This document shows, piece after piece, positions 1 through 12,600 of a stretch of DNA of 64,000 nt. The position numbers were made by a program, and so were the translations under genes. The notes under the pieces are model-generated. The model was not told the origin of the DNA. It worked only from the letters and a program-made list of their open reading frames with translations, and did not search any database. The DNA is from Jaltomata sinuosa (Eukaryota; Streptophyta; Magnoliopsida; Solanales; Solanaceae), in contig QJPP01001555.1 of assembly GCA_003996215.1 (NCBI GenBank), positions 1-64,000 on the forward strand, read 5' to 3'. Positions within the stretch are counted from its first letter, which is position 1. The number at the start of each line of letters is the position of its first letter.

Positions 1-662
1 ATTTGGCCCGAGACTGCATTTGGCCCGAGAATTATATTTGGCCCGAGAATTGCATTTTTTGGCCCGAGATTGCATTTGGCCCGAGATTGCATTGTGCCCG
101 AGAATTGCATTTTTTGGCCCGAGATTGCATTTGGCCCGAGATTGCATTGTGCCCGAGATTGTATTTTTGCCCGAGATTGCATCATGTCCGAGATTGCATT
201 TGAGCCCGAGATTGCATTTGGCCCGAGATTGCATTGTGCCCGAGATTGCATTTTGGCCCGAGATTGCATCATGTCCGAGATTGCATTTGAGCCCGAGAAT
301 TGCATTTGGCCCGAGATTGCATTAAGCCCGAGAATTACATCTGGCTCGAGAATTATATTTGGCCCGAGAATTGCATTTGGCCCGAGCTTGCATTAAGCCT
401 GAGAATCATATCTGGCTCAAGAATTATATTTGGCCCGAGACTGCATTTGGCCCGAGAATTATATTTGGCCCGAGACTGCATTTGGCCCGAGAATTATATT
501 TGGCCCGAGAATTGCATTTTTTGGCCCGAGATTGCATTTGGCCCGAGATTGCATTGTGCCCGAGATTGCATTTTGAGCCCGAGAATTGCATTTGGCCCGA
601 GAATTACATTTTGGCCCGTGAATTGCATTGTGCCCGAAACTACATTGAGCCCGAGATCGCAT
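1..662 (+). repeat. Minisatellite of a 17-22 bp unit (GGCCCGAGATTGCATT variants)
   Basis: About 35 head-to-tail copies of a unit with core GCCCGAGA followed by TTGCATT, ATTGCATT, ATTATATT or CTGCATT. Spacing varies between about 17 and 22 bp, so the repeat stays open in several frames on both strands. Those open frames are a by-product of the repeat and are not genes. The array is cut by the window start. It lies in the 3' untranslated region of the gypsy element, directly before a second and unrelated repeat array. Confidence 0.9.
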
Positions 663-744
663 TGAATCACGACAAGCTACCATGGAACAAAATATTCTGC
701 CAAAACGTCATGCTATGCCACTTAAAACAGATACGCTCTCTTTA

Positions 745-1096
745 ATTTCTGCTTATCATGCCCCGAAGGCGTCATAGTCTAAAGGCATCATTTTCATGGC
801 CTGCAGACATCATTTCATGGCCTAAGGATTCACTTTCTGCTCATCATGCTCCGAAGGCGTCATAGTCTAAAGGCATCATTTTCATGGCCTGCAGACATCA
901 TTTCATGGCCTAAGGATTTACTTTCTGCTCATCATGCTCCGAAGGCGTCATAGTCTAAAGGCATCATTTCCATGGCCTACGGACATCATTTCATGGCCTA
1001 AGGATTTACTTTCTGCTTGTCATACTCCAAAGGCGTCATCGTCTAAAGGCATCATTTTCATGACCCGCAGACATCATTTCATGGCCTGAGGATTAA
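745..1096 (+). repeat. Four tandem copies of an 88-bp unit
   Basis: Copies begin near 745, 833, 921 and 1009, a constant spacing of 88 bp. Each starts TTTCTGCT(C/T)ATCATGC, carries GAAGGCGTCATAGTCTAAAGG and ends CATTTCATGGCCTAAGGATT. The third and fourth copies have a few substitutions (TTTCCATGGCCTACGG; CATACTCCAAAGG). Degenerate half-copies with CATCATTTT motifs trail on to about 1180. The array belongs to the same element as the minisatellite at 1-662 but shares no unit with it. Confidence 0.9.
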
Positions 1097-1666
1097 TCTT
1101 ACGTATCATGGCCCTGAGATATCATCGCTAAAGACATCATTTTTACCGTCTTAAGCAACCTTCCATAGTCTTAAAGGGAACCTGCATCATGTTTTACTTT
1201 ATTTATTATTTAAATGTTAATCTTTTATCTAGTTATAATAGAAATTGCAGGCACCGAAAGCTGAACAAGCCAAGAAACGAGATTAACCATCGTCTTCGCT
1301 TCCAAAACACAACCTTTCTTATCCTTATATCACCAACACGGGACCGTCGCTCGCGTGCTATTCCCAGCTAATCGCTCAAATCTCATCAACTCGTGCCAAC
1401 TGCGTCTTCTTCCAGAGGTTCGGTTGTATACCTTCTCTAGAAGCCTCGTTCGTTTTTTAATATAGAACTACACATGGCCTGATTCCCGTAAAAATAGGGA
1501 TATGTAGGCGACTTGGAAACCGAAGTCTCGGCTGCAGCTCTTTTTTAATTCCCCCTTGTTTCTCCGATTTCGAAGAGCTACGCCTCTGGTCGGACAAAAT
1601 TGGCTACTCAGTCAACGTTCCTTGCCCGATAATTCATCCTTCATTCCCGAGCAAGGAAGGGGCAGC
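1097..1666 (+). other. Non-coding 3' internal region and polypurine tract of the gypsy element
   Basis: No reading frame of useful length. The stretch holds the short block ACATGGCCTGATTCCCG ... GGATATGTAGGCG, a block I associate with Tat/Ogre internal sequence. It ends with the purine-rich run GAGCAAGGAAGGGGCAGC immediately before the LTR. That run is the expected primer for plus-strand DNA synthesis, and it fixes the LTR as the 3' copy. Confidence 0.6.
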
Positions 1667-4600
1667 TGTTGACACCCAATTTTGACCTCCCTATACCTCT
1701 CTCGGGCTGTTATTTTAATAATAATAATTATTTTAAATATTAATTTATTTTTATATTTTTACTTGATTTATTAAATAAATTACGTGTTAACACTTTGAAA
1801 ATAGTATATAAATATATAATTATTCTCTATCATTACTATTTTTATCACAAATTTCATATGATATTACATGTCATTTATTTTACGTACAATATATATGCGT
1901 AATTTACCCTTTTTTAATCTTTTGATAATTATCGTTAATTATTATTTCATCTACTAAATTTTATATACGTAGTAATTTATTTATTAAATAGCCATCCGAA
2001 TTCAATTTCTAATCTCAAATTATTTAAATCATAGCCCCCTTTCTACCCAATTTATTTCAATTTTAGCCTAAATTGGACTAAATTGGCCCAATTTTTAAAA
2101 CCCAAGTCTGATTCAATCTCAGCCGTTGATCTAATACGATCAACGGCCGAGATCAAACCTATTGTCTTCTTTCCTTTTTTACCAAATATACTCCCCTAAC
2201 CCTAACCCCCCATTCCACCATTCACCAGCCGCCTCTCTCTTTTCTCTCTCCCTCCGCCGCTGCTCCATCATCGGCGAAAGCAGCCACCACCACCCTCATC
2301 CCCATCATCTTCCCCCTCTCTGTCATCACTACCGCCAACTCCGGCTACCCTCACCGCCGCTTCACCATCACCGGTGAAGCAGCCACCGTCAAAACCCCAT
2401 CGCAACTACCACTTCATATACCACAAACCCCACCACCAAAACTCCGCCGACTACGACAGAAACTCCCTCCACAAACAGTCGCCTCCATCACCAGTTGGAT
2501 CCAACTAAGGTCTGACTTGGGTCTTGATTTGTGCTCAGGCATATCATCGTCTTCTCCATCTCATGCTCTTCTTTACAGGTTTTGAAGATTCGAAATTCAT
2601 CTGCAAGAATTTGTGTATCGTTATTTAATTATTATTTTTTTGACTTGTGTGGCCGTCTATACAACATGTTGAAAACCCTGATTTTACAAACCTTTACTTT
2701 AGACTTAATTCTGGAATTCCAAGTATATGTGTTTTCCTTGTGTGCTTTGATTATTTTGAGCCATTTGTATGTCGAATTTGATTTCTAAGCGGCTGGACTT
2801 GTCTATTTTACTCTCGTCTGCGGCCTCAGCATTATGTTCTACACTTTGAACCATACCCTGTTTACTAGTTTGTTAGAACGTAATTCGTACCCATGTCGGA
2901 GAAATTTTGTTATTTTTCCCTCTTTTACAAAGCTATGATTTTGTTCGTTGACTGATTCTGTCAATTTGAGTCGTAATTGGGCATGATTGATGTTTATTAT
3001 TCTTTCCTTGTATAAGTGAGATAACATTGACACCTGTTTATTTTTGGCAAATTTCGACTTGTTCGTTCCCTCCTCCTTGAAATCAAAATTTGGATATTAC
3101 TGATTAATTTCAGCATCATAACTGTCTAATTGATCTCGTTTCCTTAGTTGGATTGAAATTATTGTGGTACTTGGTTATTCTTGGTAAACTTGGATATGTA
3201 ATTGATCCACCAGCATGCCTTTCATCCCTTTGATTGATTTCTCTTTCTTTTCATGGAATAGAGTAGCTTAGTATTCGGATAATTATGGTAAAATGCTGAC
3301 ATGTTTATTTCATACGACTATCTAATTTTGGAAAAAGATTTTGGGTTGACAACTTTTTTACTTAGTTATTTATGGTAAATTCGAACCTGCCCCACATGCT
3401 TATTGATTTTCTATGTTAATTAAAGAAAGAGCTCCCTTGATTTATTATTCTGATTTTTTTTCTTGCCTTTGAAAAAGCCCCTTATCTTTCAACTATAAAA
3501 ACAGCCCCTCTTCATTATTTTAGAGGGACTGGGAGACACGACTCACTCTCATATTTTTTAGAATTTTTCTTCTTGGCTGATAAGTTGACTGATTTCTAAG
3601 TGTGGGACTTCGCGTATTCTCTTGTTTGTTTGCGGTTAACTGGTTAGTTTCTATCGATGTAGATTTAAATTTATATACATGATCACTTGTAACTTTAAAT
3701 ATGTGTATTAGTCCATCTATGCTTATCTATGCTTATCTATGAATCATTAGAGAGCATGTCTATAGGATTGCACCTAGAATTTGCTTCATGTTGGCTTTGA
3801 TATGTTTTCTCGTTCATGAGCTATTAAATAAATTAGCTATCTCTTGTTTATGTTGGCTGTTGGTTAATTTATATGAGTACACTCTTGGTTTGTCTTTTTG
3901 GTATTTGGGTGGAATATGGAGGTCCTAATACATCCCTATTCCTTGACATAAGCACTGCCTAGGATCCGTGAGATCCTCAGGAACTTGACATGTCAAGGGT
4001 GGGCTATATGGGTTGAATTAGGATCCTCCAAACTCTACGTTCATATTTGACAGGTTGGTAGAAGATGGGAAGCGATGAAGAGTTGCCTGGGATTGATAGA
4101 CCTTTATAGAACTTTAGATTTTATTAATTATGTTATGCTTTTATATTCATTCATTCGGGCCTGTAATAATTATTGTATAAACTCCGATGACGTAATGAAA
4201 GCTTTAGGGGACTGCTATGGGGGAAGGGGAAAATTATTTGCTATCTGTTTCACCTATTTGAAAACGTAGAAGCCATGACATTAAGACTCAATTAATTAAT
4301 TAGTCTTTAAACAATAGGCAGCATGTGCAGTACTTGTAACTACTCATTCTTTGTTTTAGCCAGTCTGATGCATGCCTAGATTAATAAAATCAGTTTTCAG
4401 CATTTTACACAACATTTAGATACCATGCCTATATGATGTAAATTTGTTTAAGCATATAAATTCATGTAGATACCATGCCTATGGGATTTGAATTTTAGCA
4501 TATTAATTTAATTACCATGGTCATAGGATTTAAACATATTTCAGTAGTCATGTAATCAGTTGTCGTGTCTAATAAATAATTTGTGTCAGCATGTTTAAAA

Positions 4601-5953
4601 TTAGTTTTAGTGTATTAAAACAAATAGTTAGGTTCTTTATAGATCTAGATTTAGTTTCAGCATGCAAATAATTAGCAGCTCTGTTCATAGGACTTGATAA
4701 TAATTTTCTGGGTATTTTATCATTAGACAACCTGTTCATAGGACAAATTTTTTTTTTTTAGAATGTTAAATCAGTTAGTTATCATGCCTATAAGACTAAA
4801 TTAGTTTCAGCTTTTAAATTAGGAATCACGTAAGCAAAAAATCAGTTTCAGCAGTTTAATTGGCTATTAGTTCAGCACGTCAAGTAGTTGCAGCATATTA
4901 ACATACTTATCTGTTCAGAGGATTAAATTTATTTCCAGCACGTTTAAATAATTAGATATCATGCTCGTAGGATTTAATAAATTTTTCTGCAAGTCTCCAT
5001 CCTTAGAAATCACGTTTATAGAATTAATAAATATGTCATTGCTAAAGCATGTCTTAATCACCTTATCACTCCTTTAAAGAACCAAGAGGCCTACTTGAGA
5101 CCATTACGTGCTACGTGTTCAAGTTCTTTGTATGTTTCGTATGACGTTAACTCAAGTCTAATTAGGAGCCTTAGGTTTTATTTGTCTAGACCCATATCCA
5201 GTTAGTAAGTCCAATGCCTCTTGGACATTAAGGTGGGACGGGTAGGCATATTAAGGTACGCTAGATTTTCCATTTTTTTAGTACGCTCCTAAGAATGATA
5301 ATCTTAATAATCAACTTAGGCGGGTAGATAGACGGATATGATGGAAATCGACCCGAGCAGAATACGACAATGTCTTTGGAAATTGTCTCCGATAATAAGC
5401 CGGGCGCTGATCCGAATAGGTTAAATTAACCTTTGTTTGTTTCTTTCTATTTGTTTGGGGTAATTAACTCAATCACTTAGTAATTAGGTCTCTTTTCCTA
5501 TATCATTGTGTCACTTCTGACTTCTCGCTTATCTGATCTTTTCGTTTAGTTATTTACTTGCGTTAATTCATGACCGCTTTTCTCACTTAGATTTTAGCAA
5601 TTAATTTGGCTTAAATACTTGTTTTAAAATAAAGTTTTACTTGTTTAATTACATAGTCTTTAGTTTAATTAATCGACCTATTATTTATCACCTATTCCCA
5701 CATAAATAACGAATCCGGCAAGGACCCACATTTGTGGACCTCGAAAGGTGCTTAACACCTTCCTTTCGAGGTAACTTGAACCCTTACCCGATTTCTGGTT
5801 GCGTAGACTAAAAATTTAATTTAGTTGTAATTAGTTAGAACGGCGCCCTAACGCGCCTTAAATTCGTTAGGTGGCGACTCTTCACGCTCTCTTCCTAAAA
5901 AGAGAGTTGTCACGTCGAAACTCGCTTTTCCGCGAGGAAAATGGGGCGCGACA
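1667..5953 (+). repeat. 3' LTR of the Tat/Ogre-like element, 4287 bp
   Basis: The LTR begins TGTTGACACCC after the purine tract and ends GGCGCGACA, so it has the canonical TG...CA ends. At 4.29 kb it is far longer than most plant LTRs but in the range of Ogre elements. A C-rich, CT-rich leader-like zone lies at 2160-2480. The last 80 bp contain a 7-bp stem with a 6-base loop (CTCTCTT/AAGAGAG, 5887-5906). The short open frames inside are not convincing coding sequence. The second LTR would be needed to prove both ends. Confidence 0.7.
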
Positions 5954-7036
5954 ATGGGCATTAGTTGATGCATTGTTGACTTGGTTGATATCTTTGTGTG
6001 TTCATGGTTCTCCACTTAATTTGTATATTCGTGATAGTCGAGGTGAATGTATTTTCTGTCAGTTATTTGATTGAATGAGATGCATCCTCATCTCCTATTT
6101 TATTGATATTATATCGTGCACATGCATTAGCATTGAGTTTGAGTGGGAGTAAAGGTCGGGCACGTGGAGATCGTCCGTGTTGTGATGGTTCTATGATTAT
6201 GAGTTGGGCACGTAGAGATCGTCCGTGCTGGGGATTGATTGATTTGTGATAGCACGTAGAGATCGTCCGTGATGGTATATGGACCTCGCGAGTCCCCCAT
6301 GGGTCACAAACTCTTGATGTATTACCGAGGAGTATCGTGTATATACGATTGAGAGATTACTGGGCATTTGAGGCATATCATCTCATTACATTGCATTACA
6401 TCGCATCATATCCTCCATATTTACTTGAGTATCTGCTTAATGTTTGAATACCTCATGGAAATTAATTATCCCTGCTTAGGTGAATACTTGACTGTTGGTT
6501 ATGGTGTAAATTTATAAATTTGAGAATGATTTCTTACATGAGTCCTGTCACTACCTTTTCATTGTCGGTCTATGATACATACTGGGTACACGTGGTTTCG
6601 TACTCATACTACGGTTGCTGCACTCTTTTATGGTGCAGATCCAGTTCTGAAACACTAGCGCATCTCGTGAAGCTTCCTGAGTCTGAGCTTGGATTATCTT
6701 GGAGTTGTGGTGAGCTGCTTGGATGTTCCGCAGCCCACACCTTCGTCTATCTTTTATTTTCTTTCTGTCGTTTAGTGGTCAGACAGAGTATTTACATTCA
6801 GACTTGTCATTTTAGTTTTCACACTTGAATCGTATTGTAGAAGCTCTTGTACTTATGACACCAAATCTTGGGTGGTATTTTCGTTTTTCCGCACTTATTC
6901 GAAGGACTTCTTAATTAGTCTATCTATTTACTTTTTCATTCAATTGTTTAATTATATCCGTAAGAGTTATTGGGTTGGCTTACCTATCGGTTGGGAACAT
7001 AGGTACCATCACGACTCGTGATTTGGAGTCGTGACA
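5954..7036 (+). mobile_element. LTR fragment of a second Ty3/gypsy element (Tekay/Del-like), 3' end present
   Basis: Directly after the Ogre-like LTR comes a different sequence. It contains three copies of a 20-mer, GCACGT(A/G)GAGATCGTCCGTG, at 6160, 6208 and 6252. It ends GGTACCATCACGACTCGTG ... GGAGTCGTGACA, which resembles the 3' end of Tekay/Del chromovirus LTRs in nightshades. The 5' end is not visible, so the Ogre-like element probably inserted into this LTR. Lineage is inferred from the terminal motif only. Confidence 0.55.
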
Positions 7037-7103
7037 TCACATATATGATATACACACAGATCTCTCATCAATGTTAACAAGATAACATATCTTATTTTTT
7101 AAA

Positions 7104-9617
7104 CGAAAAAGAGTCTAAATTATCCCCCACCTATTGGAAATGGTACAAAAATATCATCCATCCATCTATTAGCTCTTATACGGCGAAATGGCCTGAGAGA
7201 CCCTTGTACTTGCCTTCGTTTGTAAGTTGGACCCTCCTACTCACCCCTTTGCCAACTGAACCCTTAAACTCATTAGAACATAATATTTTAAACCACTTTT
7301 ATGACTACTCAATGTGCGTGTAATACAAATGCGGCCACGTAGATTTTCACGTCATTTAAAATTGCCACCTAAGAAATTAAGTATTAAAAAAATTAAATAA
7401 AAATACCCTTAAACCCCTCCCCCCCACGTCCCCACACCGCCCCACCCCTCCCCTCTGTTCTTCTTCTTCTTCCTCCCCCCGCTCTTCTTCTTCGTCAGAT
7501 CCCCGCCACCCCCTCCCCTTTATTCTCCTTCCCACCCCTTTCTCTCTTTCTTCATCAGAACCCACACCCTCTCCTTTCTCTCTTCTGATTTCTCAGACCA
7601 CTTTTGCATTTTTTTTTCATATTTGCTTATAAAATAAGCACCAAATTCATATATAAAATACGTGATTTTTTTTATTTGGCTTAAAATTTTAACTACATAT
7701 TCACAAACATAAACCCCATCACAATTTTGAATTAATTTCACAAATTCGCAAGACCCATTTGTTATTTTTCAAGCTTTCTTAAGCTTATCAATGGAGTTTT
7801 GTAATTTTTCAATATCCAACATCACCCTTCGCATTAATTCATACCTACATTTCCTCTTCGAACGCAGCTAACACAAAAAAAAAAAACTAAAAATTTAGAA
7901 AAAAGATTACGGGATTGATTTTTTTTGAGTGTGTGTATGTGTGTGTGTGTGGGTGGGTTGGGGGGGGGGTGTTATGAGGGCAGAACGAAGGGGAGAGAAG
8001 GGGCGTTAATAAGAAGAAGAAAAAGAAGAGAATGAGTGTGGTGGGTAATTTGAAGAAGAAAGGAGAGTGGGCCGGAGATGAAGAAGAAGAAAGTTGAAGG
8101 AGGGGGGGGGGGATGATGGAAATATTTTTTTTTTTGAAAAATCATTATTTTTTTAATTTTAATATTTTTAAATATAAAATTTATTTTTAATCGCTTTCAA
8201 ACGCGTGTAACACACATTTTTCCAACTCAGCAACATTAATGCCACATAAGCTTGATCAATAGTCAAAAGAGTTTAAAATATTGTGTTTTATAGAGTTTAA
8301 GGGTTCAGTTGACAACTGGGTGAGTAGGAGGGTCCAGGTGACAAACGGAGACAAGTACAGGGGTCTCCTAGGCAATTTTGCCGCTCTTATATACCCCTGA
8401 CATTCACCTTTAGGCTCTAAAATGCCCTTCGAGTTAACAGAAAATGGAAAAAGGGCCAAAAATATCCCTGAACTATAGGAAAAAGTCTAAAAATACCCTC
8501 CATCCACCTTTTTGACTCACTTATACTCTTGAAACTAACAACCTCCTCTATATTTTATTTTAAAAAAAAATTACTTATTGCGTTTTATTTTTTATTGGGT
8601 AAAATAAAAATCTGACTCCACTAAGTTGATGATATGACAAACAAGATTAACTAAAAATTGCATGCCACCAAATAAAAATAGATACTACTAGTTAGGAACT
8701 GGAAAAAGAAATTGATCGGAGAAAATCTTATCTTTGAACTCTGCTATTACCGCTAAGATAGTTAATTATCAACGACTAAGAATATGAAACTAAAAGCTAC
8801 CGTCACTCTCATCAGCCCGTAAAACGACATCGTCCACAAAGCTCTCCATCTATTTTCTTTTACCAAATAGACACTGTTATCACATAAGCTAATGATCAAT
8901 TCACCTGCAGTCACATCAGAATTAGTTAGAGAATAATCAACGAGAAAATAACAAAAATTAAGAAGTGTTTCAAGTCGTATTAAGTTCAATTAGTCCGAGA
9001 GATTAAAGAATTTGGGATAACAATTAACATAAAAAATAAGGTTGATGTGTCTATCTCCGGTCTTCTCCATTTATTTCAGTAATATATTTTCAAAAATCAA
9101 TCAATTTTTTTAATTTTCATAACACTAGTAAGTATAAAGGTGACACTAGTATGTTTAAATTTTTCGATAAAATTTAATTGTCGAAAGAGTTGGTACTTTG
9201 TTGGATCTTCATTTCACTTTATCTCTTCTCTTTTTTCTAGTTCTTAACTATAGTATTTATTTTTATTTGCTGACATGTAATTTTTAGTTAATCTTGTCAT
9301 GTCATCAGCTTGGTGGAGTGAGATTTTTATTTTATCAAATAAAAAGAGACACATAATAAGTAATTTTTTTAAAAATAAAATATAGAAGAGGTTGTTAGTT
9401 TCAAAAGTATAAGTGACCCAAAAAGGTGGGTGAAGAGTGTTTTTAAACTTTTTTTTATAGTTCAGGGGTACTTTTGGCCCTTTTCCGTTTTTTGTTAACT
9501 TGAAGAACATTTTAGAACCCAAAGATGGATGTCAAGGGTATAATAGAGCCAATAGATGAATGAATGATATTTTTATACCATTTTCAATAAGTGAAGGATA
9601 ATTTTGACCCTTTTTCA
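7104..9617. mobile_element. Non-autonomous DNA element with terminal inverted repeats of about 400 bp
   Basis: The left end (GAAAAAGAGTCTAAATTATC, from 7105) matches the reverse complement of the right end (about 9225-9617) through roughly 400 bp once the nested element at 7181-8383 is removed. Shared landmarks include CTAACAACCTC and GATTAACTAAAAATT. The flanks TTTTTTAAA (7095-7103) and TTCTTTAAA (9618-9626) differ at one base and look like a 9-bp target duplication, which would fit a Mutator-like element. The unique core (about 8720-9224) shows no transposase. Confidence 0.7.
7181..8383. mobile_element. Nested non-autonomous DNA element with long TIRs and an 8-bp target duplication
   Basis: The element starts CGGCGAAATGGCC and ends GGCAATTTTGCCG. 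At least 110 bp at the left end (through TTAAACTCATTAGAACA) pairs with the reverse complement of the right end (8265-8383). The same 8 bases, CTCTTATA, lie on both sides (7173-7180 and 8384-8391). Removing the element restores the left arm of the outer TIR, which proves it is the younger insertion. The interior is purine/pyrimidine-skewed (CT-rich left, GA-rich right). Two G-runs are present and no transposase. Superfamily is open: hAT-like or Mutator-like. Confidence 0.8.
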
Positions 9618-9626
9618 TTCTTTAAA

Positions 9627-12600
9627 TGACTTATATTGACAATATGTACAAGATTATTATATAACATGTCATCTATTTAAACTAAAAAAATTTAATACAA
9701 AAAATCCATATGATACCCTTTTAAGAAATACCCCAAAAATTATTTACGCACTTTACTTTACAGGCGACGTATCTTCCTTCAAGACAAGGTGGAAACTATA
9801 GTACCATTAGGAACAGGAAAAGGAAATTTCAAGGAATTCAAAAAGGTGAAGGTACGGATTCAGATGAACCTAGCAACTTTTATTAAGCTTTGTATTTGTA
9901 TTTAGAAAAATTCATTAAATACGATAAATATTTTATTGCGAACGTTAAATTATATTAAATATCTGGTTGTTATAGTATTTTATTCTGAACCCAATAACTA
10001 TAAATAAGTTATAAATTCAATAATAATTTCAGAATTCATAAAATTTAAATTCTGATTTGACATCTCTTCGGAGCGTGAGTTTTTCTTTGTAGTGTCACTA
10101 TATTTACTTTACTAAAGATGGATCGAATAATAATGACAACATTGTAATAAAGCCAAAGTTGGTAAATTAATTAATTAAGAATAAAAAGTTAATGTAATTG
10201 TGAAAGCAAATAATGGAGTATTTAATTCATGTGAGCATGATGGGAGTTGGATTCTCAAACACATGCAGCATCTCAAGAGAATTTCTTTGGTAATCATCTC
10301 TCCCAATTGTTCTACTTCTACTTCAATTTCTCTAATCATTTTTCTTCAACTAATTAATTTATTAATTAATTAAAAGTCCCCCTCTTATTATTTTTTATTT
10401 TATATTACATCAAATCGGTCCCCTTTATCCCTATGCTGACACTTATTAACATTTATCAATCCAAGTTTAAAAGGGATTTTTGTACTTAAGCTTCTTATAA
10501 CTTTTTATTAATTTATTCTTTCTACTTTTTAATTTGTTTCTTTCTCAAATTAAAACAAAGGAAACAAGATATTTGAAGGATCCAAAAATATTCTTTTGAC
10601 TGTTCACTTCGTCACTCACGTGCCTAATTTCCTATTGGACATTAGATTAATAATTGTGATTTGTGAATAGCTTTAATTAATTTGGTCGAAGAAGTATTTT
10701 ATTCGTCATTTCTATCAAATACTGATTTAGGCTTATAGTTAATTTATAAAAAACGAAACTCCATTTTGGTTCAATTTAATTAAGATGAATATAGATAAGA
10801 TCAGGACGATTATTTTTTTTTGGCGGGGCGGGGGGAGGTGGGGAGGGGAGGAGCCCGGAAGTATTCGAAGGCTGATAAAAAGAGACGTGTACTATGAGAC
10901 CACCAAGACTGATAGGCATTCCGACCAAAAGGGGGGGGGGGGGGGGGGCCACATTTTTGGTGTCGGAATGAAGATTTTCCCCTTAATTTTGCCTTTTAAT
11001 TAGATTATTTTATTTTTAGAATTAACTTAATTAACCGGTCACCAACCGAGCTCCCCATCCTAATCAATCCCCCGTTGGATCAAGGATCACCATGATCCTT
11101 ATAATCTCGACCAACTGCTTTACAAAAATTACCCAGCTAATATTATATTGCGATGCGTTTCCAATATATCTCTACATGATTAAACATCTCTGATTAAAAT
11201 CGCCATAAAAAAGTATACTATTTACTTAATCCGTTGTATATAATATTGAATTTAGTAATGAATGTGTTTGAAATAATTAAGATCATAATAAAAGTTCAAC
11301 AGAGACATAAAATAAAAAAAATGCAATTAGTACTTATGAGGGAGATAGTGTAAATATTTCTTGTAATTTGGTATGACATATTCATGGATTATTTAGGAAA
11401 ATCATTTCAAGGATCGTTAATAAAATTTGTAATATTTGATAGTAGCAAAAGCATGAATAAATTATAGAATTTACTGTTAGAAGTACTTATGTGTATTAAC
11501 TATCAACTAGAGAAAATAATCATAATTACGAGTAATTTAGAACAACAGTACAACATGTTGTGGAAAACGACTTATAATACATTTAATTTTATTTGAAGTA
11601 AGATTCCAAAAGAGGTAGAAAAGATGATGTGTAAAGCAAGAAGTAGATGTGAAGATTTAGATCGATCAGTACTTATGTAAAATTAAATACACAAGCTCTT
11701 ATTTGATTAATTAAAATTTAATACTATGCTCCAACGATAAGGCATACTATTATATATAACAAGCTAAGTGTCCCCAAAAAAAAAATCCACGTCCTATAAT
11801 AAAAGACAGAACGAAAATAGTAGTAGACGATTAAGATAGCCTTAACCCGTATATCAAAATTAGCCCAAAAAATTATGACAGTCCAATTTGTATAAATTTG
11901 GGCAGGTTATTATATTCAGTTTATTTATTAGCTTCGCAAAATTTAGTCCGTGTTTTATGTAACTTAACTCATGAGAAATTTTATCAAAATAATTTTAAAA
12001 AGTTTTTTGTTTGATAGGTAATTAAATAAATTACAAGAAGCAATCAAAGAGATTGAACTCATTTAATTGCATGTTTTATCCTTCAAATAGACAGATCTTT
12101 AATTTTTGCCCTTCAGATAGATTGATCTTTAATTTTTACTCTTCAAATGGACTGATTTGTAATTTTTGTCCTATAGCAATCGAACTTATGACTAGTGGGC
12201 ATAACTTGAAGTCATGCCCGATCATAACCTATAGTGAAGAAGTTGTTTCGGATGAGGTGCATAAACTAAAGATAAACACAAAAATAGGGGGAAAAGCACA
12301 AATGACCCATTAAAACTTGGCAAGAGTTGAATGAATTGGTTTATGACTCCTTTTTTAACCCAACTTATTTTAGTATAAATAATCCGCCTATTTACTAACT
12401 CAACATGTTTTAACACACTGGCCTGCCCGTTTGACACCCCCTAAACTAACCCACTAAACATGAAATTCGACCAAACATTAATTTAAGGACAATATTATCC
12501 TTGATTTATTCATTTAACATTTTTGAAATGGAAAGAATCCATAACTTGGCCGGTTATCAGATAAATATCTACAAGTAGATACTTTACCATATTTTTTCTT

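Larger units (their letters stand above)
1..5953 (+). mobile_element. 3' part of a Tat/Ogre-like Ty3/gypsy LTR retrotransposon (5' part off the window)
   Basis: The segment reads as the 3' end of a very large gypsy element on the plus strand. In order it has two tandem-repeat arrays (1-662 and 745-1096), a non-coding stretch with the motif CCTGATTCCCG followed by GGATATGTAGGCG (1478-1512), a purine-rich tract (about 1650-1663), and then a sequence that starts TGTTGACACC and ends GGGCGCGACA. No gag-pol reading frame is visible, so the coding part must lie upstream of base 1. Long LTRs, a TGTTGACACC start and tandem repeats in the 3' untranslated region are known features of the plant Tat/Ogre lineage. 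The lineage assignment is inference from these features. Target duplications cannot be tested because the left end is missing. Confidence 0.75.

Noticed and set aside
3..745. Overlapping open frames of up to 128 codons on both strands with repeated ARELHLARDCI-type residues
   Set aside because: They are the minisatellite read in different frames. Unit length changes shift the frame and there is no start context or conservation.
2162..2377. His/Pro-rich open frame inside the LTR
   Set aside because: It lies in a CT/CC-rich leader-like part of the LTR, and its composition explains the residues.
7377..7565. Glu/Gly-rich minus-strand frame
   Set aside because: It comes from the CT-rich arm of the nested DNA element and is a low-complexity artefact.
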